Assembly: GCA_005877205.1 (NCBI GenBank)
Contig: VBPL01000039.1
Span: 1 to 59,942, forward strand
DNA length: 59,942 nt
Origin: Nitrososphaerota archaeon
Lineage (GTDB): Archaea; Thermoproteota; Nitrososphaeria; Nitrososphaerales; Nitrosopumilaceae
Direction of reading: 5' to 3'
Part shown: one piece after another, positions 42,042-49,448 of the stretch
How the letters are laid out: each line of letters starts with the position of its first letter
Numbering within the stretch: position 1 is the first letter of the stretch
Made by a program: the position numbers and the translations under genes
The notes under the pieces: generated by a model
What the model was told of the DNA's origin: nothing
Databases searched by the model: none
What the model saw: only the letters and a program-made list of their open reading frames with translations

Positions 42042-42320
42042 TTAGATTACAAGCTTTGTAAGGTTTCCTTCAGGTTTCAAGGAAACCATCTCACCAATCT
42101 CGCTGTACACACTTACAAATTTCCTACCTTTGTCAGTTATTCTATATACTTGCGTTCCTTCCTCATACCTTATCAATTCATTTCCTTCTAGAAATGAAAG
42201 ATATTCTTTTAATTGTGTATAGGACAAATATGCCTTGTACATTATTTTCGTCTTTGTAGCACCTGCAGTCGTCGAATCTAAGATTAAGGAGATAATCTCA
42301 GTGCGACTTCGGTATTTCAT
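42042..42320 (-). CDS. Winged-helix regulator, ArnR1-like (HTH_45)
   Basis: 92 residues from the ATG at 42320 (M-K-Y-R-S-R-T-E-I); the longer frame upstream is not conserved in the paralog. The core reads T-K-I-M-Y-K-A-Y-L-S-Y-T-Q-L-K-E-Y-L, G-N-E-L-I-R-Y-E and Y-R-I-T-D-K-G-R-K-F. It is a close paralog of 54781-55053. It directly follows the kinase of the gvp operon and probably regulates it. Confidence 0.85.
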   Translation of the reverse strand: MKYRSRTEIISLILDSTTAGATKTKIMYKAYLSYTQLKEYLSFLEGNELIRYEEGTQVYRITDKGRKFVSVYSEIGEMVSLKPEGNLTKLVI

Positions 42321-42448
42321 ACTTCTCAGAAGCAATATTACTATAAAAGTAATTTGATGTAATATTCTAGAAGATAGTTCCATTTTCTGAAACTCGGAGA
42401 ATTGTTGCACAGATATTTCTGCTTATATCAACCAAATTTAGCTATTTT

Positions 42449-43546
42449 TTATTTAATTTGTATTGGTATGTTAAACGAAAAAGTAGCACCTGTATTGCTG
42501 TCAGGATCAGCATTTTCTGACCATATCTTTCCACCATGGCTTTCAATAATTTCTTTTGAAATGTATAGGCCTAAACCAGTACCCTTGTCCGATTTTGTTG
42601 CAAACTTTGAAAATAGAATTGGTACTATCTGTAGATCTATTCCAGGGCCGCTATCCCTCACACTAACTAAAGCATGTTCGTCCTTTCTTTCTGCAGACAC
42701 GATAATTGCTCCCTGTCCTGTAAACTTGATGGCATTATTTAATAAATTGGAAATGACCTGAGATATTCTATCTTTATCTGCCTCTACGTCGAGTCTGATA
42801 CCTGCGGTTTTATGAATAATTTTAACTAGTGGCTTTTCAATATGGACGCTTTCGTCTTTGACAATATTTGATATAACTGCATTTAGATCAAACCATTCCT
42901 TTTTCAATGTAAGCGATTTACTCTGAATTCTTGAAACGCTGAGAATATTTTCGGTTAGGCGTTGCAGTCTTCTTGCGTTTCGAACGATTATTTTAATCTC
43001 TTCGTTGTCGCTTCCCAGTCTATCCATTAAAAGTTCAACATTTACAAGGATCGGCATAATTGGGGTGCGTAGCTCGTGAGCTGCAATATTGATGAACTCG
43101 GTCTGTGTTATGAGTTGTCTTTGAACAGATCTGAAAAATTCAGATGTTATAACTTTTCTTGCTTCAGCCTTTAATGAACCGTCAACTATAGGATCACGTA
43201 TGGCTTTTTTAAGCATTTCATCTTCCATTTCTGTATCACGGAGAATCTGAATAAATTTCTCAAGCGCTTCCAGACCGCGATTTACTCTTATGCTAGCTTC
43301 CCGAAAGACTGCCTCTTGATTTAATCTTGTCTTTATCAGCTCATGCTTGGCTACAATAGACGTGGTTGTTTGATTCAACTTTTGTCTTACCTGTTCTATT
43401 TTATCGGCTCTTCTTTGAATCAATTCTTCTCTGGCAGAAAATGCTTCTATCTTTACTTTTTCTACCTGTTCTCTGATGCGATTTTGGATCCTTCGCACCT
43501 GCAACGCATGCAGTACTGCCCTGTCAGTTTCTTCCTCCTTATTCAT
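42449..43546 (-). CDS. Sensor histidine kinase in the gas-vesicle operon
   Basis: 365 residues, soluble. The N-terminal third is an Arg/Glu/Gln-rich coiled coil (about 10-95). H-box: A-A-H-E-L-R-T-P-I-M-P. ATPase domain: N-L-L-N-N-A-I-K-F-T (N box), D-S-G-P-G-I (G1) and G-T-G-L-G-L-Y-I-S (G2). The start overlaps the gvpG stop by 4 bp. No sensor domain other than the coiled coil is seen, so it may sense through a partner, perhaps a gas-vesicle protein. The orphan receiver at 46165 may be the target. Confidence 0.9.
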   Translation of the reverse strand: MNKEEETDRAVLHALQVRRIQNRIREQVEKVKIEAFSAREELIQRRADKIEQVRQKLNQTTTSIVAKHELIKTRLNQEAVFREASIRVNRGLEALEKFIQILRDTEMEDEMLKKAIRDPIVDGSLKAEARKVITSEFFRSVQRQLITQTEFINIAAHELRTPIMPILVNVELLMDRLGSDNEEIKIIVRNARRLQRLTENILSVSRIQSKSLTLKKEWFDLNAVISNIVKDESVHIEKPLVKIIHKTAGIRLDVEADKDRISQVISNLLNNAIKFTGQGAIIVSAERKDEHALVSVRDSGPGIDLQIVPILFSKFATKSDKGTGLGLYISKEIIESHGGKIWSENADPDSNTGATFSFNIPIQIK

Positions 43547-43749
43547 GTAGACACCAATTTTTTCAACTCACCTAGAATTTCTAACTCTTTTTTATGGTAG
43601 GTTACCTCGTTAATTATTCCCTTCTCATAATCTGTCCTTAGTTTAACAAGATTTGATTTAAACCACCTTTCTTGTTCTTGTGTCTGCTGCTCTTGTGCCA
43701 GTCTATTACATTCATTCAAAATAGATTCAAACGTTAATTTCAGGATCAA
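43543..43749 (-). CDS. gvpG: Gas vesicle protein GvpG
   Basis: 68 residues, helical. The family pattern is an amphipathic helix then L-R-T-D-Y-E-K-G-I-I-N-E-V-T-Y-H-K-K-E-L-E-I-L. GvpG is a small accessory protein needed for vesicle assembly, thought to work with GvpF/L. It lies 27 bp after gvpF/L and its stop overlaps the start of the histidine kinase. Confidence 0.82.
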   Translation of the reverse strand: MILKLTFESILNECNRLAQEQQTQEQERWFKSNLVKLRTDYEKGIINEVTYHKKELEILGELKKLVST

Positions 43750-43776
43750 AAATGTTACGATAATTTGTCATTCACC

Positions 43777-44514
43777 TCAACAAAATGAATAAGGTGCCCA
43801 CGGACCGCTTTGGTGGAATATTAAACCATGAGCACAATGTTTCTTCTTTAGTTTCTCGAACTTGTCATTGAATTTCTCTATCTCAGATTTGTTTACCAAA
43901 TAAGCTGCGTTAAGGATTACGTTCTCTAGATCTGCTTTCAGCAGGCTGCTGTCTGCAGCGCAGCTTACAAGGTCGTGATGAATTTCACTGCCTAACTTTT
44001 CAATTTTTTTAAGCATTTCATTTTTTATAGCATCATTCATTCTCATTTTAAGAAAATACGCAGCTCCTTTTCCGGATGTATTAATTTCATTTTTAATTTT
44101 TTTGACCTCCTGCGAATTATCTGCTACTTGTTTTTGGATTTTTTGCATGTTTTCTTTTTCAAGAATTAATTTAATTCCAAACTCTTCTTTATCTTTGAGT
44201 TTATTAATTTTCGATCTAAAGTCCTTGTATGACGATGCTAGCAGTTTTTTGACACCTTGGTCTGACTTGAAAAGTATTCCGAATCTTACTGGAAGGGTAG
44301 TAGTCACGTCTCTGGATGCCTCGACTACCCTTTGATGAGCTATGATGCTGTCCACACCAGGACGCATTTCCTTAAAGGGCATCTTACTTACTACAGCACT
44401 AATATCTATATGATTTATGGTATATACTTCGTTACCAAAAAGACCTATGCTTCCAAGATTTTGTTTGTTTCCTCCTTCCATTATGCAATAGACATATCTG
44501 CCATCAACAGTCAT
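43777..44514 (-). CDS. gvpF/L: Gas vesicle protein GvpF/GvpL
   Basis: 245 residues with the two-domain GvpF/L plan. Signatures: Y-V-Y-C-I near the N-terminus, V-V-E-A-S-R-D-V-T-T-T-L-P-V-R-F-G-I-L-F, a Lys/Glu-rich helical linker with K-E-E-F-G-I-K-L-I-L, and the end S-G-P-W-A-P-Y-S-F. These proteins interact with GvpA and act early in nucleation. The start overlaps the end of the gvpK fusion by 11 bp. Only one F/L copy is present. Confidence 0.93.
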   Translation of the reverse strand: MTVDGRYVYCIMEGGNKQNLGSIGLFGNEVYTINHIDISAVVSKMPFKEMRPGVDSIIAHQRVVEASRDVTTTLPVRFGILFKSDQGVKKLLASSYKDFRSKINKLKDKEEFGIKLILEKENMQKIQKQVADNSQEVKKIKNEINTSGKGAAYFLKMRMNDAIKNEMLKKIEKLGSEIHHDLVSCAADSSLLKADLENVILNAAYLVNKSEIEKFNDKFEKLKKKHCAHGLIFHQSGPWAPYSFC

Positions 44515-45001
44515 GGTTTCTCACTTTTTTCTTAGAGCTTGATTCTACTTCATCGTGTACCAGGGAGAGCACCGCAAACAAATCCAAGGCAATTAAGTCT
44601 ATGTCAGCAACAGAAATAGTTACTTGTCCTCCTACAACAGTTCCCTTATCAAGTAATTTATCTAACACATCTACGAGTGAGGCCTTGGTTGCTGAGGAAT
44701 TTTTTGTAATTATAGATCCTACTTTGATATCTAGTTCGTTAGAACTCAATCCGAATTGATCGGAAATTTCATGAATTTTTCGCTTGATCTGCATGAAGGC
44801 CAAACCAAGTCTTTCAATCTCTTCTGCTGATAACGTACCTGCCAAAACTCTTCTTTGGGCCTGTCTTTCTAGAAGCTGTCTGAGTAATTCAACTACGGCT
44901 AGGATTAGTCTTGCAAGTCCATTTTGTAATCTTCCTCCATCTGTGCTCACTTGTTGTAGGTTTGGTGAACTTGGTGGAGAAATCTTCGCATAACTAGCCA
45001 T
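44504..45001 (-). CDS. gvpK: Gas vesicle protein GvpK fused to a GvpA/J-like domain
   Basis: 165 residues. Residues about 22-95 are GvpK: L-A-R-L-I-L-A-V-V-E-L-L-R-Q-L-L-E-R-Q-A, then R-V-L-A-G-T-L-S-A-E-E-I-E-R-L-G and Q-F-G-L-S. Residues about 108-152 read V-D-V-L-D-K-L-L-D-K-G-T-V-V-G-G, then V-A-D-I-D-L-I-A-L-D-L, the layout of a GvpA/J/S-type shell domain. GvpK is an assembly factor. A fusion would place a shell-like domain in contact with the wall. The N-terminal 20 residues are unstructured. Confidence 0.85.
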   Translation of the reverse strand: MASYAKISPPSSPNLQQVSTDGGRLQNGLARLILAVVELLRQLLERQAQRRVLAGTLSAEEIERLGLAFMQIKRKIHEISDQFGLSSNELDIKVGSIITKNSSATKASLVDVLDKLLDKGTVVGGQVTISVADIDLIALDLFAVLSLVHDEVESSSKKKVRNHDC

Positions 45002-45010
45002 GCAGTCACA

Positions 45011-45256
45011 CTACCTCTTGATACTTTTTGAACCGACTCGTTTTTGTTCAAGGGCCCATTTTTCCCAAGGAAGTTTTATTCCGTATCTCTTAGCAGTCTC
45101 TAAGGAGGCTATGACTAGATTTATTTTCAAGGAAAGCAGGTCTACCCCTACTATCGAAAGAGTAATGTCGCCGTTTATGACCACCCCTTTGTCCAAAATT
45201 CTGTCGATAAGATCAACTATGGTAAGTTGTCCAGGGGGTACTTGCCTAAGTGACAT
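45011..45256 (-). CDS. gvpJ: GvpA/GvpJ-family gas vesicle protein
   Basis: 81 residues: V-D-L-I-D-R-I-L-D-K-G-V-V-I-N-G-D-I-T-L, then S-I-V-G-V-D-L-L-S-L-K-I-N-L-V-I-A-S-L-E-T-A. The long, charged C-terminal tail (K-W-A-L-E-Q-K-R) differs from GvpA and fits the minor shell proteins GvpJ/M/S. The choice among J, M and S is not certain. It overlaps the zinc-ribbon gene by 11 bp. Confidence 0.82.
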   Translation of the reverse strand: MSLRQVPPGQLTIVDLIDRILDKGVVINGDITLSIVGVDLLSLKINLVIASLETAKRYGIKLPWEKWALEQKRVGSKSIKR

Positions 45257-45497
45257 TTTCGCTTATACCCTCACGTTTCATCTTACAGTAACCGCATATT
45301 CCACTGTCTTTGAACCAATGTCGCTCACAAAACCCCTCGATGTATTTTTCTGTAATAGTTTTTGATAGATAGGTTGCAAGAACATCAAATGGCGTTCCTC
45401 GTTGACACTCGGGGCATCTGGTGAAGACCCACCCTGCACTCATTGCCTTCTTCAGATCCATTTCCTCATATTTACCGCAGACTAGACAGACTGCCAA
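45246..45497 (-). CDS. Zinc-ribbon protein in the gas-vesicle operon
   Basis: 83 residues from a TTG. Three metal pairs: C-L-V-C-G-K near the start, R-C-P-E-C-Q-R-G-T-P and G-F-C-E-R-H-W-F, with I-C-G-Y-C-K-M near the end. That would support two zinc sites. It is wedged between gvpA and gvpJ and overlaps gvpJ by 11 bp. I know no gvp protein of this type; it could be an assembly chaperone or a nucleic-acid-binding regulator. Confidence 0.72.
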   Translation of the reverse strand: MAVCLVCGKYEEMDLKKAMSAGWVFTRCPECQRGTPFDVLATYLSKTITEKYIEGFCERHWFKDSGICGYCKMKREGISENVT

Positions 45498-45514
45498 TTG
45501 ATATCAGACTCTTG

Positions 45515-45739
45515 TTATTTGGCTGGTATACCAGGAGGAGCCGCTAATCCCAATGCTGAGGCATATCGTAGAAAAGTGTCAATGCCAGAAACTACTATTC
45601 TTGCTCTAATAACGAGGATCTCGATACCCACCAGCGAAACTGAAAGATTGGCATCAATTACGAGCCCTTTGTCTAGTACACGATCGACCAAGTCATATAT
45701 GTTCAACATTGGTCTGCTGTACATTTGTTGTTGTGACAT
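45515..45739 (-). CDS. gvpA: Major gas vesicle structural protein GvpA
   Basis: 74 residues, the usual size. Classic features: Y-D-L-V-D-R-V-L-D-K-G-L-V-I-D-A, then L-S-V-S-L-V-G-I-E-I-L-V-I-R-A-R-I-V-V-S-G-I-D-T-F-L-R-Y-A. It forms the ribbed helical protein wall of a gas-filled vesicle that gives buoyancy. It is the first gene of the operon, about 50 bp after a palindromic element and with a TATA-like TTATATC about 30 bp upstream. Confidence 0.95.
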   Translation of the reverse strand: MSQQQMYSRPMLNIYDLVDRVLDKGLVIDANLSVSLVGIEILVIRARIVVSGIDTFLRYASALGLAAPPGIPAK

Positions 45740-45782
45740 TTTTCTAGACTTGACTACTATGAGATTCTTAGATATAAGATAC

Positions 45783-45800
45783 TATGGAACATTGTTCTAT
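45783..45800. promoter_or_regulatory. Palindromic element TATGGAACATTGTTCTAT before gvpA
   Basis: Core GAACA-T-TGTTC is a perfect palindrome centred about 53 bp before the gvpA ATG, just upstream of the TATA region. The same 18 bp occur at 55100-55117. Likely binding site of a dimeric regulator. Confidence 0.65.
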
Positions 45801-46024
45801 ACTTACCTTACCGATAGAAACTTCGGGCTGGTGTCTTGACACAATATTACATACGTCTTTTAGTAGATCTAGATTTTACATAAAGCATATTACACACTAT
45901 CTATAGCGGCAATGAAAAATTATCATTACTCTGGGAAAGAGTAATTGAAATATTTACTATCATTTCACAATAAAATATGTTATTATCATTCCTGTAGTGA
46001 GCTATGTGACAACGCATTTACCGG

Positions 46025-46168
46025 ATGACTGGCAAAAGGTCATGCAGATTATGTTCAAGGTGCCTTGACGGAACGGTTTGCATTTATGGAAATTCTTACA
46101 GCACCACGCCACAATTCTTTATAGATGAGGTTAAGGCGCTCGCTTCTATTACTCCAATCCAGAACTAA
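46025..46168 (+). CDS. Small Cys-rich protein, 47 residues
   Basis: S-C-R-L-C-S-R-C-L-D-G-T-V-C near the N-terminus gives four closely spaced Cys, a possible metal site, followed by a hydrophobic/polar tail. Starts at ATG and its stop overlaps the stop of the receiver gene by 4 bp, tail to tail. It is the only plus-strand candidate between 41 and 55 kb. Confidence 0.4.
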   Translation: MTGKRSCRLCSRCLDGTVCIYGNSYSTTPQFFIDEVKALASITPIQN

Positions 46169-46536
46169 TTCTTCGCCAACTCTGTATTTATGTGCGCAAC
46201 TAAATCATTAATGGTAATAGGCTTTCTAATGAAACATTTAACCTCTAAATTGGGGAATACTCTTTTGAATTCTTCATAGTATACTTCGAAGGCTGTAAAA
46301 AAGCAGATCTTTACGTTTTCGCTTTTTTTCTTTATTTCACGATATAACTCAAAGCCATTCATTTTCGGCATTCTTATATCAATAAGCAATAAATCATACG
46401 TTCCAGGTTCGAAACTTTCCAATGCCTTTAGAGGATCATTATAGGCATCAACATCAAAACCCTTTCGCTCTAAGCCATTTTTTATAGAAGTTGTAATATC
46501 TGGTTCATCATCTACAACAAGAATTCGTTTCATCAT
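46165..46536 (-). CDS. Stand-alone response-regulator receiver protein
   Basis: 123 residues, one receiver domain: I-L-V-V-D-D-E-P-D (acidic pocket), L-L-L-I-D-I-R-M-P (phospho-Asp), F-F-T-A-F (Thr switch) and F-I-R-K-P-I (Lys). No output domain. It lies between the broken kinase and gvpA, so either the broken kinase or the one at 42449 could phosphorylate it. It may act by binding the GvpD-like protein or a winged-helix regulator. Confidence 0.93.
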   Translation of the reverse strand: MMKRILVVDDEPDITTSIKNGLERKGFDVDAYNDPLKALESFEPGTYDLLLIDIRMPKMNGFELYREIKKKSENVKICFFTAFEVYYEEFKRVFPNLEVKCFIRKPITINDLVAHINTELAKN

Positions 46537-46597
46537 TTTGTATTATCAGACTTCTTTTTAAAGTTTGGAGCAATTCCTCGGGAAAGGATCACACCTA

Positions 46598-47367
46598 TCA
46601 GTGAATTGGAATTTCAAACGTAAACGTAGCACCTAGCCCATCGACATTGTTTCTGCCAGATATCTTACCACCATGAGCGTCTATGATACTTTTTGATATG
46701 TACAATCCTAATCCCGTTCCACTGTTTGACAACGTAACAAATTTTGTAAATAATCTAGGAAGAATTCTAGCATCCACCCCCTACCAGTGTCACTTATAGT
46801 CACAACAGCTTTGTTGTCTTCTTTCTTCTCTACCAGAATTGAGATTTTTCCTTCTTGTGTAAACTTGAGAGCATTATCTAAAAGATTTGAAATAACTTGT
46901 TCAAGCCTGTCTCTATCAGCATTAACAAAAATTTTACAGACTGGCTTAAACTCAATTCCTATATTTTTGATTCCATAATCCACATTTTCTATCGGGTTTC
47001 TATAGTCTTCAATTACGTAAGAAATAAGGGCGTTTAGGTCAAATTTTTCTTTCTTTAATCCCGTGGTTTGACCATATATTCTTGTAATATCGAGAAGGTT
47101 ATCTGAGAGTTTCTGCAGTCTCCGAGCATTTCTGAGTATTGCCTCAATGTAAACAAATCTGTTTCTTTCCGGGCCGTTTTGTAACAATTCAGAATACGTT
47201 AGAATAGCTTGCACTGGTGTCTTCATCTCATGATTTGCGATATTTATGAATTCCTGTATTTTATTGTGAAGTTCTAACTGCTTATGCATCTCACTAGTAT
47301 TCGGAACACTCTTGCTACCGTAAAAAACTTCTTTTTTCTCTCCTGTTTTTTGTATTTGAACAATCAA
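46598..47367 (-). pseudogene. Sensor histidine kinase broken at a G tract
   Basis: The frame reads through the H-box (A-N-H-E-M-K-T-P-V-Q-A), the N box (N-L-L-D-N-A-L-K-F-T) and S-D-T-G-R-G, then shifts at a run of five G (minus strand; 46777-46781) and stops early. With one more G it continues V-D-A-R-I-L-P-R-L-F, G-T-G-L-G-L-Y-I-S and ends in F-E-I-P-I-H at 46598, aligning fully with the kinase at 42449. As it stands the ATP lid and G2 box are lost. The cause may be a recent mutation, slippage-based phase variation or a sequencing error. Confidence 0.85.
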
Positions 47368-47403
47368 ATAATTTAATCACTTCAGAAGTGAATATTAAAC
47401 AGC

Positions 47404-47420
47404 ATGGTACAATGTTCTAT
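47404..47420. promoter_or_regulatory. Degenerate copy of the gvpA-type palindrome before the broken kinase
   Basis: ATGGTACAATGTTCTAT matches 15 of 17 bases of the gvpA element and lies about 45 bp before the kinase start. A TATA-like GTTTAATATT lies between. The left arm is imperfect. Confidence 0.45.
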
Positions 47421-47503
47421 TGTGGAATTACAATCACTTTGCGCGGAAATACGAAAATAATCTCTCAATACAGATAGCCCACAAGCTTTGTAATATACTT
47501 GTG

Positions 47504-48961
47504 TTAGACAATAGGCTCAAATGTTATGTCAGCATATTGTGAATTTGTCTCTGGTACAATAGCATACAGATTAGACCAAGGAATTTCTGATTGTAAAAAC
47601 AGAGCACCATTAATCTCTAAGATTCTGAGGTGCACATCTGATATTTCTGACAGATAACCTCGTAGATTACTTTGAGATGTTCTTAACATAAAAATAGTAA
47701 TTGCAGAGTGCGATTTGATGAAAGAAATGAGATATTTTAATCCACTTCTATTTTCGTTTTTCTGCAATACTTCTGCAACATCTGATCCAAGAATGTTGAG
47801 AAGAAGCTTGTTAGGATATTTTCTTTTTAGTTTGAGTATAGTTTTGTAATAATTTTCCATTTGTTTTTTACTCTCATCGATCCCCTGTTCTGACAAATGA
47901 TAGGAAATCTTTCTAGATTTATTAATAGGTAAGAAGACTTTGAGTAGGCTTTTGGAGTATGAGTCAGATAGTCCAAAATACTGAAATATATATGCAGGAT
48001 CAACCCCTTCAAATGGCTGAAATAATACTATATTTCTGTTAGAGGTAAAATTAGATACAATTCCTCTTAAAAATGTCATTGCTACTTTAGTATTTACATG
48101 TGTATCAAGCTCAATACTTACAATGCCATTTTTTGGGAAACCGCCACCTAGCAAATCATCTAGTTGATGATAACCCGTTGGAATGAGCGAATTTCGAGTT
48201 AGGAGGGGTGTATTTACAATGTTGTTCTTAGAAGGCTTGGAATTTTCATCAAGCGAAAACTGTGCTAGATTGTAACAATCATAGCTGCGGAATAGGCCCT
48301 TGTCTAGGGAGAATATGTAGGAAGGTCGGTTTATCCGCACTCCACGCAATTTTGAAAGAAAGATCTCTCGTACTTTTCTATCATTGTAGTATTTTTGGTT
48401 CAGTTCTACTACTCCATCTACAAGAAAATCAAGAGTTGCGTCTGCAGCTGCCTCTGTGATAAAAATTATTTTGGCACCCGATCGCTCACGCCACATTTGT
48501 AAGACCCGAACATTATTCATAAGTGCTTCTTTGTCCATGAAAAGACCAACTGCATCCCAACTGTCGATAATTATAGTTGGTGCCTTAACGTCCATTAGCT
48601 CATTTGTAATTCTCTCAAAAAGAGATCCTGGTTCATCAAGACGCGAATCAAGGAAAACTGGCACGTCACTTTCGGCTTCAGGAACTTCTGTCAGCTCAGT
48701 TTTCTTTGGTTTGTTAAAAAATTTTTCAAGCCACGAATAATATTGGAAGAGTTGCTCAGGAGAAATTCTTGTGGATATGTAGAGACAGTTAGTCTTCACA
48801 TCTAATTCCCGTAATATTGTTAATGCTAGTGTGGTCTTGCCTGTTCCAGCGTGCCCCTTAATTAATAAAGAATATGTATTTTGGTTCAGAAATTGAATTA
48901 GTTCTCTGGGAATCTTGGCCGGGCCATCTTCTAGTTGACTGTTTCTCTCATTGTCATACAT
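47504..48961 (-). CDS. gvpD: GvpD-like RecA/KaiC-superfamily ATPase
   Basis: 485 residues. The N-terminal domain starts I-P-R-E-L-I-Q-F-L-N and has a P-loop (G-H-A-G-T-G-K-T-T-L-A) and Walker B (T-I-I-I-D-S-W-D-A). A second domain from about 265 has G-Y-H-Q-L-D-D-L-L-G-G-G-F-P-K-N-G, a KaiC-like but P-loop-less repeat. GvpD in haloarchaea is a P-loop protein that represses gas-vesicle genes by controlling the activator GvpE. Position upstream of gvpA supports the same role; no GvpE is seen here. A general KaiC-like signalling ATPase is the alternative. Confidence 0.8.
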   Translation of the reverse strand: MYDNERNSQLEDGPAKIPRELIQFLNQNTYSLLIKGHAGTGKTTLALTILRELDVKTNCLYISTRISPEQLFQYYSWLEKFFNKPKKTELTEVPEAESDVPVFLDSRLDEPGSLFERITNELMDVKAPTIIIDSWDAVGLFMDKEALMNNVRVLQMWRERSGAKIIFITEAAADATLDFLVDGVVELNQKYYNDRKVREIFLSKLRGVRINRPSYIFSLDKGLFRSYDCYNLAQFSLDENSKPSKNNIVNTPLLTRNSLIPTGYHQLDDLLGGGFPKNGIVSIELDTHVNTKVAMTFLRGIVSNFTSNRNIVLFQPFEGVDPAYIFQYFGLSDSYSKSLLKVFLPINKSRKISYHLSEQGIDESKKQMENYYKTILKLKRKYPNKLLLNILGSDVAEVLQKNENRSGLKYLISFIKSHSAITIFMLRTSQSNLRGYLSEISDVHLRILEINGALFLQSEIPWSNLYAIVPETNSQYADITFEPIV

Positions 48962-49051
48962 TGATTATTATTAATTAATTGGCCAATATATGCCAATATA
49001 GTATACAAACAATTCGATGAGAGGTAAATGTATATGTGATTAGAATGCGTT

Positions 49052-49276
49052 CTATGGTCTCATAGTCTGAGGCACTTCACTGCTCTTTTTCTCCACCGTG
49101 ATCCAACATAAATTGTGGTACCATCTGTCACCATATATTACATCTCCAGCCTTGAAATCCATTTCACAATTACAAAAGCTGCATCTTGGAACGACAAAGT
49201 TTACAGTTTGCGCAAACTTTTGATGCACTTCAATTGATTGAATAATGTTCACCTCCAAATATTTGTAATCGGACAA
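49052..49276 (-). CDS. LIM-like zinc-binding protein, 74 residues
   Basis: C-S-F-C-N-C-E-M-D-F-K-A-G-D-V-I-Y-G-D-R-W-Y-H-N-L-C-W resembles the first zinc site of a LIM domain (C-x2-C ... W-x-H-x2-C). It lies upstream of the GvpD-like gene in the same direction, with a gap of about 90 bp. Likely a protein-binding adaptor. Confidence 0.65.
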   Translation of the reverse strand: MSDYKYLEVNIIQSIEVHQKFAQTVNFVVPRCSFCNCEMDFKAGDVIYGDRWYHNLCWITVEKKSSEVPQTMRP

Positions 49277-49448
49277 TCAACAATTCGAAGGAATCTAGTA
49301 AGTTTATTGTTTTGTATAAACACGTTCCAGAATCTAGCATATTTTTTACGTATGTTAATATGAACCAAGTATTATCTTAGTTTGCATAAAAAATACTAGA
49401 AGAATCATTCATTCCAGTTCAACGGCGAGTTGAATTTCTAGATCATGT

